From Opitutales bacterium (GTDB lineage Bacteria > Verrucomicrobiota > Verrucomicrobiia > Opitutales > Opitutaceae), in the NCBI GenBank assembly GCA_018700525.1, contig JABITN010000045.1, forward strand, positions 1-64,000: DNA of 64,000 nucleotides, given 5' to 3'. Numbering within the stretch: position 1 is the stretch's first letter; each line of letters opens with the position of its first letter. Position numbers and translations under genes: made by a program. The notes below the pieces were generated by a model. That model was given only the letters and a program-made list of their open reading frames with translations, searched no databases and was not told the DNA's origin. This document shows, piece by piece, positions 16,611 through 27,505 of this stretch.

Positions 16611-17061
16611 GACTGGATTCCCTAGGCGAATAGGCGCCCCAATGGGATGCTAATCGTATCGACTGACTTAGGCCTTAACTGAGCTCTTTAGAGGGAACTT
16701 ATTTGAAAACCGAATCAATAGCCATAGTGGCATGGGCGTTATCCTCCCTAAGAAAACCGCTCGTACCGATAGCCCTACCTAATCCGCCTGGAGCCTTGAG
16801 CTCATGACTCAAAGAAGTTTCCAACCCTAAGCCCCAAAGCTTGTAGCGATTGAGACCTCTAGTCAACTTATCGGCTTTTATTTTAAGGGAGACTCAAACT
16901 GATCAACAATGCCGCTAACCCCACGAAGTTGAATACTAGCCAATAAAAAAGCTCGGACTGAAATAGTCCGAGCTTTCGCAAAATTACTTTCGCATCTTAT
17001 GGCGATAGTTGACGATGCGGCAATTACCGCAATCGCCACGCGTCTATGAGTCGCAGCTGCT
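16611..17061. other. 450-bp gap: upstream of pilM, with a small unassigned ORF
   Basis: This gap holds the promoter region of the pilM operon, though I could not pick a -35/-10 pair with confidence. On the minus strand, an uninterrupted 55-codon frame (16699-16866, TTG start) reads 'YKLWGLGLETSLSHEL' and 'FLREDNAHATMAIDSVFK'. It looks protein-like but has no ribosome-binding site and no family I recognise, so it may be the tail of a lost gene. A terminator at 16942-16974 closes the small ribosomal-protein gene. Confidence 0.5.
16942..16974 (-). terminator. Rho-independent terminator after the bS22-like gene
   Basis: A perfect 10-bp stem, AGCTCGGACT/AGTCCGAGCT (16950-16959 and 16965-16974), with a GAAAT loop. 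On the minus strand it is followed by TTTTTTATT. It lies about 90 bp past the 31-codon gene at 17062-17157 and supports that gene being a separately terminated transcript. Confidence 0.88.
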
Positions 17062-17157
17062 CTACCAAGCCTTCTTCTTGTGACGATTCGATTTCAAACG
17101 CTTGCGGCGCTTGTGTTTCGACATCTTAAGACGGCGTTTTTTCTTTAGATTACCCAT
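17062..17157 (-). CDS. Mini ribosomal protein, bS22/AURKAIP1-COX24 type
   Basis: A 31-codon gene, below the cut-off of the ORF track. The product is extremely basic: '[20 protein letters not shown]' followed by '[11 protein letters not shown]'. The '[19 protein letters not shown]' core matches the COX24/AURKAIP1 C-terminal domain of mitochondrial mS38 and the similar short bS22 of actinobacterial ribosomes, where the peptide threads into 16S rRNA near the decoding centre. It has its own terminator and sits one gene from rpsT, another small-subunit protein. Start ATG 17157 and stop TAG 17062-17064 are clear. The assignment rests on the basic motif and length. Its presence on the ribosome is inferred from the homologues. 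Confidence 0.78.
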   Translation of the reverse strand: MGNLKKKRRLKMSKHKRRKRLKSNRHKKKAW

Positions 17158-17262
17158 AGGTTGGTGTCTTCAAATTTTTAGAAAAGCACGGAAACGTGAT
17201 GAGTCCATGCTCCTCTGTAAAGAAGATTCTACCGAATATTTTCACAAGCTTAAAAAATAGCC

Positions 17263-18075
17263 CTAACCACGCGGGCCACGGTGTCGCTCCAAAAATTTCA
17301 ATAGCACTTCGAAACCTCTTGGCAACGGAGCGAATACGCCCGGAAGCTCTTGATCGGGGACCTTGAATTCCACTGAAACCAAGTGGGCAGCCAATTGATC
17401 GTAGATCGGCTCCTCAGTCCCCTTGTTTTGACGATAGCCTCTCTTGATCATCGAGAGGAAAATTCGCTCCCCTTTCGAATAGAGATCCTCACCAACGATC
17501 TGCAGGTCTCTTTCGGAAGCGTGAAGCCGCAGCTGATGCATACGGAAATCGCTCGTATCCGCTTCCCACAACTGATACCGCTTAAAGCTCCTCAAATAGC
17601 GAAATCGCGTTTCGCACTTCTTTCCCGTTTTGTGAGAGACGAGCATTCGCTCTTGGTTCGAATGCTGAGCAAGAGGCAAATCGCAGAAGCGCTCACGCTC
17701 ATCCGACTCGGTCGTCGCCAAAAAATGATATTTAAATACGATTTGCCGGGACCCAAACGCATTTCGCAAGATTTCCTCCCATTCGACAGTTTTCGCGAAT
17801 ATCAATGCCCCGCTTAACTCAGCATCAAGCTTGAACACTCGAAACAGCCCCTCTAGCCCCAATGCCTTCAGCTGAGGCTTTTCATTGAGAATCTCACGAC
17901 GCAATGCCATCGAGATATCAGGCGTTCCCAAGGTCCAATCGTGACGAAAGCACGCAATGCCCGCAGGCTTATTGATGGCGAAATATCCAGGGTTATTCAC
18001 CAACAAAGGAAACTTTACCGGACGCTCTCCCAGATAACGCTCGGGAAACGAAATGAATGGCACTGATTTATACAT
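17263..18075 (-). CDS. RluA-family pseudouridine synthase
   Basis: A 270-residue protein of the RluA family, which isomerises uridine to pseudouridine in rRNA or tRNA. Landmarks are 'YFAINKPAGIACFRH', 'LFRVFKLDAELSGALIFAKT' (equivalent to HRLDxxTSG, with the catalytic Asp kept but HR changed to FK), 'YHFLATT', 'KKCETRFRYLRSF' and 'YQLWEADTSDFRMHQLRLHASERDLQIVGEDLY' (equivalent to GRxHQIRxH..GxPIxGDxxY). The substitutions in two motifs make the substrate site unpredictable. There is no S4 domain. The ORF-track start (18102) would lie inside the rpsT terminator stem, so I prefer ATG 18075. Confidence 0.82.
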   Translation of the reverse strand: MYKSVPFISFPERYLGERPVKFPLLVNNPGYFAINKPAGIACFRHDWTLGTPDISMALRREILNEKPQLKALGLEGLFRVFKLDAELSGALIFAKTVEWEEILRNAFGSRQIVFKYHFLATTESDERERFCDLPLAQHSNQERMLVSHKTGKKCETRFRYLRSFKRYQLWEADTSDFRMHQLRLHASERDLQIVGEDLYSKGERIFLSMIKRGYRQNKGTEEPIYDQLAAHLVSVEFKVPDQELPGVFAPLPRGFEVLLKFLERHRGPRG

Positions 18076-18088
18076 GACAGATGAAACG

Positions 18089-18120
18089 AAAAAAGCTCCC
18101 ATCGCCTAAACGCTGGGAGC
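18089..18120 (-). terminator. Rho-independent terminator of rpsT
   Basis: Stem GCTCCCA/TGGGAGC (18095-18101 and 18114-18120) with a 12-base loop, followed on the minus strand by TTTTTT. It is 27 bp past the rpsT stop. The U-run ends 13 bp upstream of the preferred start of the pseudouridine synthase, so that gene needs its own promoter or read-through. Confidence 0.82.
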
Positions 18121-18146
18121 CAAAAGTGTTAAAAGGGAATACGAAC

Positions 18147-18404
18147 TTACGCAGCGATCAATTTGGCCATCGCCGCCTTGGTACGGTTTGCCTTATTGTT
18201 ATGCACAAGATGTGTCTTAGCTGCTCTGTCCATTGCTGAAACGTACTGGCCTGCAGCCACTTTAAGCGCCTCTTTGTCATCTCCAGCCGCGAGCGCTTCA
18301 ACCTTCTTGGCCAGCGTCTTCAAACGGCTCTTACGCGAGCGATTGTGAAAAGTACGTGCGATCGTTTTGCGGTTGTTCTTCTGTGCTGACTTCGTGTTTG
18401 CCAT
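18147..18404 (-). CDS. rpsT: 30S ribosomal protein S20
   Basis: An 85-residue basic three-helix protein that binds the 16S rRNA 5' domain. The sequence is canonical: 'MANTKSAQKNNRKTIARTFHNRSRKSRLK' and the C-terminal 'HLVHNNKANRTKAAMAKLIAA'. The ORF track starts at 18632 because the remnant C-terminus of the upstream pilin-like pseudogene reads in frame into it. ATG 18404 is the family start. S20 often carries autoregulatory leader translation. No special leader is evident, since the upstream sequence is pseudogene. Confidence 0.97.
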   Translation of the reverse strand: MANTKSAQKNNRKTIARTFHNRSRKSRLKTLAKKVEALAAGDDKEALKVAAGQYVSAMDRAAKTHLVHNNKANRTKAAMAKLIAA

Positions 18405-18999
18405 AAGAGGGGCGGATATTCCGTCAAATTCGGAGCATGTCAAGGCATTAAGAGAAGATAATCGGGGCAATGACTCAAAGCGGGAAATCGCCGAAGCCAA
18501 GTCAGAAGTGCTTGAGAAATCGAGGCACTCACTCGCACCTCTCAGCTCTCGCCAACGCCCTATCGACATCGTCCCGCCATCCTCCTTGCTCTTTAAATTT
18601 ACATCGTAGTGGATGGCCGCATTTCCGACCAACGTAATATTCCCCCCACAACCGCACCGGATACATTACCGTTGCCAACCACTTTCACATCTGTGTTCGG
18701 AGCGTAGACGATTCACGCGAAATTCCCGTTGCCAGCCCTTTTTGATAGATTGAGAGCTTCCTGCAGTAGCCAACCGAAGTCCATCCCGTCCAATCGTCGG
18801 TGTTGATGGCATCCATCCCTTCTTCCAATCCCGCTTCGGCCAAATTCATGGCTCTCTGCATCAGAAAGGTCTTTTGAGATAGCTTCAATTCCATAAGCGT
18901 CATCTTCAAGTAACCGCCGACAACGGCAGCTGCAACCAACGTAATCCCTACTGTCGCCAGCAAAACGGAACCTTCCTTCGATCTAATTGATTGTCTCAT
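18405..18999 (-). pseudogene. PilX-like minor pilus protein, deleted and frameshifted
   Basis: The N-terminal 104 codons (18685-18999) are a PilX-type start: 'RSKEGSVLLATVGITLVAAAVVGGYL' then 'AMNLAEAGLEEGMDAI'. The reading frame then ends. In another frame immediately downstream is the C-terminal beta domain of the same family ('YAPNTDVKVVGNGNVSGAVVGG'), which continues in a third frame after a run of six G (18642-18647) as 'NITLVGNAAIHYDVNL' and 'MSIGRWREL'. The family normally has some 300 or more residues between these parts, so a large internal deletion plus two frameshifts have destroyed the gene. The frame runs straight into rpsT without a stop. Confidence 0.75.
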
Positions 19000-19017
19000 A
19001 TTACTAACGCTCTTCCC

Positions 19018-19566
19018 TCAAGTGCTCACCCGACGATTCCGCAGAATAAACCGAGCAGAAATAATTTCATCCGTATTGCTCAAATTGAGAACTTTCTTTC
19101 GCAAAATCGCCTCGATCTGAACCTCTTTAACCGATAGAAGATTCGTAGTGGAATTTCTGGTTAAATCGAAAAAGGAAAGGCCAAATCGATTCACGTTTCT
19201 CAGCAAAACCGTACTTGCTCCATCGTACGTACGAATCACCTTATCCGCGACGTCATCGAAAACATAATTAACCGTCACCCTTTTATTAGACGCGGCATAT
19301 GCTGTGAAAGTAAACGTTCCGCTATTCGAGACCGACACATCATCGGCCATTCTGACATCGGAAGCGAAAATGTCCAAAGTGCGACGACAGCTCCCGCTCA
19401 TATCCACGTAATTTCCAAGACTCACCGAACTGCGAGCCCACAAGTTTACGCTCATCGTAGCTCCCACCAGAACAATCCCTCCAATCCCAATAGCAAGCAA
19501 CAGCTCCATCAGGGAAAATCCCGATTTATCGGATCGCGAAAATTTACTTCGTTTATTCATCACCAT
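19018..19566 (-). CDS. PilW-like minor pilin (prepilin)
   Basis: A 182-residue type IV prepilin. The positively charged leader 'MVMNKRSKFSRSDKSG' precedes the cleavage/methylation motif 'GFSLMELLLAIGIGGIVLVGATMSV', where prepilin peptidase would cut after Gly and the Phe would be methylated. A long N-terminal helix and a C-terminal beta domain follow ('FTFTAYAASNKRVTVNYVFDDV'). The Glu at position +5 is present. It is the only member of the pilV-pilW-pilX set in this operon that is still open. It probably primes or decorates a pilus or pseudopilus. It lies 27 bp after the pilV remnant. Confidence 0.82.
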   Translation of the reverse strand: MVMNKRSKFSRSDKSGFSLMELLLAIGIGGIVLVGATMSVNLWARSSVSLGNYVDMSGSCRRTLDIFASDVRMADDVSVSNSGTFTFTAYAASNKRVTVNYVFDDVADKVIRTYDGASTVLLRNVNRFGLSFFDLTRNSTTNLLSVKEVQIEAILRKKVLNLSNTDEIISARFILRNRRVST

Positions 19567-19593
19567 ACCCTAGTCCTAGAAGGAGCGATAGTA

Positions 19594-20048
19594 TTAGTCA
19601 TAGAGCCCATTCTTGGCAATTAAAGTGATATATTCGCGAGAATGAGACAGGCCCCCATTATCCGTCCAAGCCACCTGCATCGTAACGCGGCGCTGAGTTG
19701 CTGAACGCATCGAAATAATTCGCTTCACCGTATAGCACGTCGAATATGTATCGGTAAACGAACTTTGAGGCACGTAATTAGCTTCACCATCCAATGCTAC
19801 CAGAGTCATCCAATCATAGGCACGCAAATCCTCAACTTCACTCTTTAAAATCTGAGAGGCTCGCGTTTCGTCGCGAGAAGCTTTCACAAGACGCTTACCA
19901 TAAAGCAAAGCGCCAAAACCGCCTCCAAAACAATCAGCAGCAAAAAAGTCTACATCATCACTTCAACCAAAGTGAACCCAGCCTTGGAAGCTGGCCGGTC
20001 CAGTCCTTTAAGGTCGAAATGTAACGTTCCAGAATGAATACTGCTCAT
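19594..20048 (-). pseudogene. PilV-like minor pilin, nonsense codon and frameshift
   Basis: The ORF track lists only 19594-19908. Reading upstream shows a proper prepilin start, 'MSSIHSGTLHFDLKG' then 'KAGFTLVEVMM', broken by TAG at 19950-19952 in the middle of the transmembrane helix, followed by 'TFLLLIVLE'. Near 19925 the frame shifts by one, after which 'LLYGKRLVKASRDETRASQILKSEVEDLRAYDW' continues the pilin normally. The open 104-codon piece starts on a TTG with no prepilin signal and would not be assembled. So the gene has one stop and one frameshift within about 30 bp. The coding quality of the remainder suggests the damage is recent. Confidence 0.78.
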
Positions 20049-20218
20049 CGATTAAATCCAACTAAACGCGTCATCGCCCGGTGACTCCGAGCCTTCACGA
20101 ATCGACCAATATTAAGCCAAGGAAACACTAAGTCCTCAGATTCAGTGCTCTACACCCCTTCCAAAGGAAAAGAACCTGCTCGGCATCGGATGATTTACCC
20201 CAAAATATATCGAAATCT

Positions 20219-20665
20219 AGCTCCGGAGCCTATAAGCCGGATTTTGTGGTCCGCCGAAACGGACCCACGTTCATTTATCTGTTCCGCAACTGGAAAACCA
20301 ATTGCGAAACCCTTCCGAAGAAGGCGCGACATACCCGGGACATGTAAGACGGGTCGCCCTGTCCCCTATTTTGTCTTGCGTCGGAATGGGCTTGCCATGC
20401 CCGCCCGATTACTCGGAACGGCGGTGGGCTCTTACTCCACCTTTTCACCCTTACCCCTAATCAAACCAAATCCCGAAATTCAGGATCCGAGATCAATTAC
20501 GGGCGGTATATTCTCTGCGGCGCTATCCGTCGACTTACCTTGAAGCAAATCTCCCCCGTTTTCACGAGGAATCCTACCCTATGACGTCCGGACTTTCCTC
20601 TCCACTGGCCATAAACTGAACTAAATCAATAAAGAACGGCAGAGCGAACGTGCAGCTCCGAAGCT
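20219..20665 (-). ncRNA. rnpB: RNase P RNA (bacterial class A)
   Basis: The catalytic RNA of RNase P, which trims tRNA 5' ends. Conserved blocks on the minus strand are 'GAGGAAAGTCCGGACG' (P4 5' strand), 'CAGAGAATATACCGCC', 'GGTAAGGGTGAAAAGGTGG' and 'AAGAGCCCACCG' (J11/12 to P12 region), and the 3' 'ACAAAATCCGGCTTATAGG' (P4 3' strand and universal tail). P1 is formed by AGCTTCGGAGC at the 5' end (20655-20665) and GCTCCGGAGCT at the 3' end (20219-20229). That fixes the limits at about 447 nt, slightly longer than E. coli. Its 5' end touches the stop codon of the zinc-ribbon gene (20664-20666), so it is probably cut from a common transcript. ORF 20145-20543 is a shadow. Confidence 0.96.
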
Positions 20666-21371
20666 AGGCATCCCAATAAAGGATGCGCCCGCAACTATCG
20701 CAAGTCGTTATTTCAATCCCTTTTCGCACTTCGACGTCCACGGCCGCAGAAACCTTCATGTGGCACGCCTGACACGTGCCATTCTTCTGGGCGACAATGA
20801 TCGGAAACTTAAGCCCACGCGATACTCTGCGGTAGATCGACATCGACTGTTTATCCATTTCCGCTTGGACCGAAGCCAGGGCCTCTTTCGCTCCATCGAT
20901 CTCCCCTTTTAAATTCACTTCCTTCTCGTCAAGACGAACCAGAGCTCGATTTTCCATTTCAATCCGCTCGCTAACATCAGCCGTCTCCTTCACGAGGGCC
21001 TTCCGAGCGTCGTCTAGCTCATAAAGCAACTCGATTTCCTTTTCCTCGAGATCCGAAACCTTCCCCTGCCCCCTCTCGATCTCATGAGTCAATGCTTGGT
21101 ACTCCTCGTTTTTCTTAACCAGCAACTGCTGACTCCTATACTTTAAAATCTGTTCCTCAATTTCCGCCATTTCGGTTTCAAGTGCCTTTCCATGAACTTC
21201 GACCCCCCGAACCTTCTGCTTGCCCGCTTCGATTTGAGCTTCCAAATCCTCGATTTTCTTGCGAGTCGCCGCCCGCTCCAACGGCAATTCTACAAGCTCG
21301 CGCTCGATCCGTTGCAAATTCATATCGCGATCCTGAAGGATCAGTAGGCTAGTAGTGCATTCGGCTGGCAT
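20664..21371 (-). CDS. Coiled-coil zinc-ribbon protein (CT398/DUF164 family)
   Basis: A 235-residue cytosolic protein. Residues 1-170 form a long antiparallel coiled coil ('LVELPLERAATRKKIEDLEAQIEAGKQK', 'EEYQALTHEIERGQGKVSDLEEKEIELLYELDD'). Residues 190-235 form a zinc ribbon with two CxxC pairs, 'CQACHMKVS' and 'CDSCGRILYW'. The fold is that of chlamydial CT398/CdsZ, which binds sigma-54 and type III secretion components, and of other DUF164 proteins. The role here is unproven. I chose ATG 21371 over 21404 because GGAG lies 6 nt upstream and the family starts 'xxSLLILQDRDMNLQRIE'. It ends directly at rnpB. Confidence 0.85.
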   Translation of the reverse strand: MPAECTTSLLILQDRDMNLQRIERELVELPLERAATRKKIEDLEAQIEAGKQKVRGVEVHGKALETEMAEIEEQILKYRSQQLLVKKNEEYQALTHEIERGQGKVSDLEEKEIELLYELDDARKALVKETADVSERIEMENRALVRLDEKEVNLKGEIDGAKEALASVQAEMDKQSMSIYRRVSRGLKFPIIVAQKNGTCQACHMKVSAAVDVEVRKGIEITTCDSCGRILYWDA

Positions 21372-21468
21372 ATAAGTCTCCAATTGCATGACGCTTGTGC
21401 CCAATCGTCAATCCCCCAAATGCCCTGCGAGCAAAAAGGAACGCTACCCATAAGAACGGCGGAGACAA

Positions 21469-21882
21469 TCAGATGTAATACATCTCTTCCGCCGGTCGAT
21501 TCGCCAAATCCCGCAAAGTCACCGCCTTCGCGCTTTGCCCAAAGCTTTCCTGCAACCGATTCCACGCATCAGCCACCGCATCCCCTGAAGCGCCCGAGGA
21601 TCTGGATACGCTTGAAAACAACCCGCCCTCGACCAAGCCAATCACATCGTGAAGCGAAATTTCCTCCGGAGCCTTCGCCAACAAATACCCCCCCTGCTTT
21701 CCACGGCGACTCTCAACCAGTCCGCCATTGCGAAGCTCTCCCAAAATCTGAGCCAAATACTTAGCAGGTGTCTCTTCCACGCTCGCCAATTCGTCGATGC
21801 AAGACACTTGGCCACTCTCGTAACGCTTTGCAAGTTGAGCTAAGACGCGGCAGGCATAATCCAGTTTGACGGTAAGTTTCAT
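21469..21882 (-). CDS. Rrf2-family transcriptional regulator
   Basis: A 137-residue winged-helix regulator: 'MKLTVKLDYACRVLAQLAKRYESGQVSCIDELASVEETPAKYLAQILGELRNGGLVESRRGKQGGYLLAKAPEEISLHDVIGLVEG' is classical Rrf2. IscR-type members ligate an iron-sulfur cluster with three Cys in the region after the wing. Here that region has none, and only two Cys occur near the N-terminus, so it is unlikely to be a cluster sensor of the IscR kind. Its target is not evident. It is monocistronic and divergent from gyrB by about 240 bp. Confidence 0.88.
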   Translation of the reverse strand: MKLTVKLDYACRVLAQLAKRYESGQVSCIDELASVEETPAKYLAQILGELRNGGLVESRRGKQGGYLLAKAPEEISLHDVIGLVEGGLFSSVSRSSGASGDAVADAWNRLQESFGQSAKAVTLRDLANRPAEEMYYI

Positions 21883-22041
21883 ATCGCAGACCTAAATTGA
21901 CGGCCCAGGCTCTAGCTATCCAGCCCAAAACCATAAAACGCTTTCATCCAAGCTCCGATTACAACCTAAAAAGCCTCAATTTATCCCTAATCCCACAGAT
22001 ACCCGAAAAAGGACCTTGCGCGAAGGGGAAGAGACGATTGA

Positions 22042-24645
<2,604 letters not shown>

Positions 24646-24691
24646 TTTCCCACAGTTCCCAAAGCAAAACGTAATCAATTTCTAGATACGC

Positions 24692-27154
24692 ATGGATCAA
24701 TCCACCGAACGCATCACGTCAACCAACATCACCGACATCATGTCTACGGCCTACATCGATTACTCGATGTCGGTCATCGTTAGTCGCGCTCTGCCAGACG
24801 CGCGCGACGGGCTAAAACCGGTTCAACGACGCATTCTCTACGCAATGTTTCGAGAAGGCTTGCTCCACAACCGGCCCTTCGACAAATGCGCTGGCGTCGT
24901 CGGCGAAGTGCTCAAAAACTACCACCCACACGGTGACTCCTCAGTATACGACACCCTCGTCCGAATGGCCCAAAAATGGGTCATGCGCTACCCGCTAATC
25001 GATCCGCAAGGCAACTTCGGTTCCGTCGACGGCGACTCGCCCGCAGCCTATCGTTACACCGAAGCGCGCCTGACGAATATAGCTGAAGACCTCCTGCGCT
25101 ACCTCGACGAAGATACCGTCAATTTCGTAGCCAACTACAAGGAAAGCACAACCGAACCTGACGTGCTTCCTGCCGCTTTGCCAAATCTTTTGATGAACGG
25201 CTCCACGGGAATTGCTGTCGGTATGGCGACGAATATCCCGCCGCACAATCTCGACGAGCTCATCGACGGTATTTGTGCCCAAATTGACAATCCTAACATC
25301 GAGATAGACGAACTAGCCACTCACATTCAAGGTCCCGACTTCCCGACCGGCGGTCAAATTGTAGGACGCAAAGGCATCGAAGAATACCTGCGCACCGGTC
25401 GCGGCATCGTTCGCATGCGCGGCATCATGACCAAGGAAGAAATGGATAACGACAGGGACCGTCTCGTTATAACCAAAATTCCTTACAATGTAAATCGCGC
25501 TACGCTCGTCACCAAAATCGCCGAACTCGTATCCAACAAAGACATCGAAGGTATCAGCGACTTGCGCGACGAATCAGATGAAAACACTCGCATTGTCATC
25601 GAACTAAAACGCGGGGAATTCCCGGAAGTGATTATGTCCAAGCTGTTCAAGAAAACAGCCTTGGAAAGTAGCTTCGGCGTCAACCTGCTTGCCCTCGACA
25701 ACCGTCGTCCGAAGCAGATGAACATCAAGGAGCTGATCAATTGCTACGTAGATCATCGCCGCGATGTCGTCTACCGGCGCACCGCCTTCCGCCTCAAAAA
25801 AGCCGAAGACCGTGCCCATATCCTCGAAGGCTACAAAATCGCGCTCGATAACCTCGACGACTTCATCAAGATCATTCGTGGGTCGGCCAATCGCGACGAA
25901 GCGAAAATACGCCTCCAAGAAAAGTATCCGCTTTCCGACAGGCAAGTAGCCGCCATTCTCGACCTACGTCTCTACCAGCTTACCGGTATGGAGCGCGGTA
26001 AGATTGAGGACGAATACGCGGAACTCATGAAGGTGATCGAAGAACTCCGATCCATCCTGGATAGTGAACAAAAGCTCCTTCTCATAATAAAAACCGAGCT
26101 GCTCGAACTAAAAGAAAAATACAGCTCGCCGAGACTCTGCGAGATCGTCCCTTACGAAGGCGACATCTCAAAGGCGGACATGACGCCACGCGAAGGCTGC
26201 TTCATCACAGTTTCCCACAAGGGATTCATCAAGCGCACCAGCGATAGCGAATACCGCACCCAAAAACGCGGCGGCAAGGGCGTCCAGGGAGGCAACACCT
26301 ACGAAGAAGACTTCATCGAACACATCTTCACGGCCAACACCCATGACTACATTTTCTTCGTCATGAACAACGGCCGCGTCTATGTAGAGAAGGTATACGA
26401 GATCCCCGAAGGATCTCGTACATCGAAAGGACGCTCTATTGCCCGTGTTTTCCAACTTCAGGAAGGCGAGAAAATCGCCGCCATGATCTGCTTAACGGAA
26501 ATCGTAGATACCTTGCACTTGGTAATGTGTACGAAAAACGGCGTCACAAAAAAAACTAACCTCATCGACTATAAGAACTTCCGTAAAGGCGGCATTATAG
26601 GCATCAATATCGACGAGGGCGACGATCTCATATCAGCCAAGCTAACAAGCGGCGAAGACGACCTTGTCGTCGTCACGCTCAAAGGCAAAGCTATCCGCTT
26701 CCCGGAAACCGATCTTCGTGATCAAGGCCGAGCCACTCGCGGAGTTCGCGGCGTCAAGCTCGCCGAAGGTGACGAAGTCAAGGCAATGGAAGTGGTCGAT
26801 CCCGAAGGAGCGCTTCTCATCTGTGGACTCAACGGACAAGGCAAGCGTACTAAATTCGACGAGTATCCTACCCAAAAGCGCGGCGGTAGCGGCGTAATTG
26901 CTGCTCGCACTTCAGGCGTCTCCGGGGCTCTAACCGTATTCGAGACGGACGAAATGATGATGCTCACCAAACTTGGCCAAGCCGTTCGCACAAAGATCTC
27001 GGACATCAATATCATCGGGCGGGCGACTAAAGGTGTGCGTTGCATCAACCTAGCGAAAAAAGATCAGCTTCTCGGCGTTGCTCGCATCGTAGAAATCGAT
27101 GAGGACAACAACGCGGAAGACGGTGAAACAGCCGTGCCTGAAGGCGAATCATAG
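24692..27154 (+). CDS. gyrA: DNA gyrase subunit A
   Basis: The 820-residue breakage-reunion subunit. The winged-helix domain holds 'YIDYSMSVIVSRALPDARDGLKPVQRRILYAM', the quinolone-determining region 'HPHGDSSVYDTLVRMAQ' (Ser and Asp at the positions that change in resistant strains, so wild type) and 'AAYRYTEARL' with the catalytic Tyr. The C-terminal beta-pinwheel begins with a GyrA box, 'TQKRGGKGVQGG', so it can wrap DNA and introduce negative supercoils. The acidic tail 'EIDEDNNAEDGETAVPEGES' is typical. It is complete and forms an operon with gyrB. A 350-bp gap follows before the outer-membrane protein. Confidence 0.98.
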   Translation: MDQSTERITSTNITDIMSTAYIDYSMSVIVSRALPDARDGLKPVQRRILYAMFREGLLHNRPFDKCAGVVGEVLKNYHPHGDSSVYDTLVRMAQKWVMRYPLIDPQGNFGSVDGDSPAAYRYTEARLTNIAEDLLRYLDEDTVNFVANYKESTTEPDVLPAALPNLLMNGSTGIAVGMATNIPPHNLDELIDGICAQIDNPNIEIDELATHIQGPDFPTGGQIVGRKGIEEYLRTGRGIVRMRGIMTKEEMDNDRDRLVITKIPYNVNRATLVTKIAELVSNKDIEGISDLRDESDENTRIVIELKRGEFPEVIMSKLFKKTALESSFGVNLLALDNRRPKQMNIKELINCYVDHRRDVVYRRTAFRLKKAEDRAHILEGYKIALDNLDDFIKIIRGSANRDEAKIRLQEKYPLSDRQVAAILDLRLYQLTGMERGKIEDEYAELMKVIEELRSILDSEQKLLLIIKTELLELKEKYSSPRLCEIVPYEGDISKADMTPREGCFITVSHKGFIKRTSDSEYRTQKRGGKGVQGGNTYEEDFIEHIFTANTHDYIFFVMNNGRVYVEKVYEIPEGSRTSKGRSIARVFQLQEGEKIAAMICLTEIVDTLHLVMCTKNGVTKKTNLIDYKNFRKGGIIGINIDEGDDLISAKLTSGEDDLVVVTLKGKAIRFPETDLRDQGRATRGVRGVKLAEGDEVKAMEVVDPEGALLICGLNGQGKRTKFDEYPTQKRGGSGVIAARTSGVSGALTVFETDEMMMLTKLGQAVRTKISDINIIGRATKGVRCINLAKKDQLLGVARIVEIDEDNNAEDGETAVPEGES

Positions 27155-27505
27155 ACCCAAACATCAGCTTTCGCCCTGGTGAACATCCTCCATCGCGGTT
27201 CAACGGATTTATCAAAATCTTTAGCAAGTAAGGCGCATTGGAGAGATTTAAGGCTTTTTTACATAGAATATCGCTCCGTTAGGTCGAGAATCAGGTTTTA
27301 TTCTTGATCTCTTGCGCTTCCTTCAACTATCTGTCCATCAAATTGCAGTCTCTAATTCTAACCTATTGTAGGGTCGTTTCTACGATCGGGTGAAACCCGG
27401 CCAAAACCACAAATTAATTCTTCCATTTTTCTCTGAATAGTATCGTCGTTTTGATACTTTCAAAATTCTAGAATTTCGTCACAAACACTCACTCAAACTA
27501 TAAAA
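27155..27505. other. 351-bp gap between gyrA and the outer-membrane protein
   Basis: AT-rich sequence with no ORF worth naming, no tRNA and no clear terminator for gyrA. It must contain the promoter of the barrel gene at 27506. I looked for the sigma-54 pattern seen in the urea block (GG and GC ten bases apart) and did not find it. A -10-like 'TATAGAAT' element could exist in the T-rich stretch 27250-27300, but I cannot support a specific promoter. Confidence 0.5.

Noticed and set aside
20145-20543. 132-residue plus-strand ORF
   Set aside because: It is antisense to conserved RNase P RNA and only a shadow.
27155-27505. Possible sigma-54 promoter for the barrel gene
   Set aside because: No GG-N10-GC pair matching the urt/ure pattern was found upstream of 27506.
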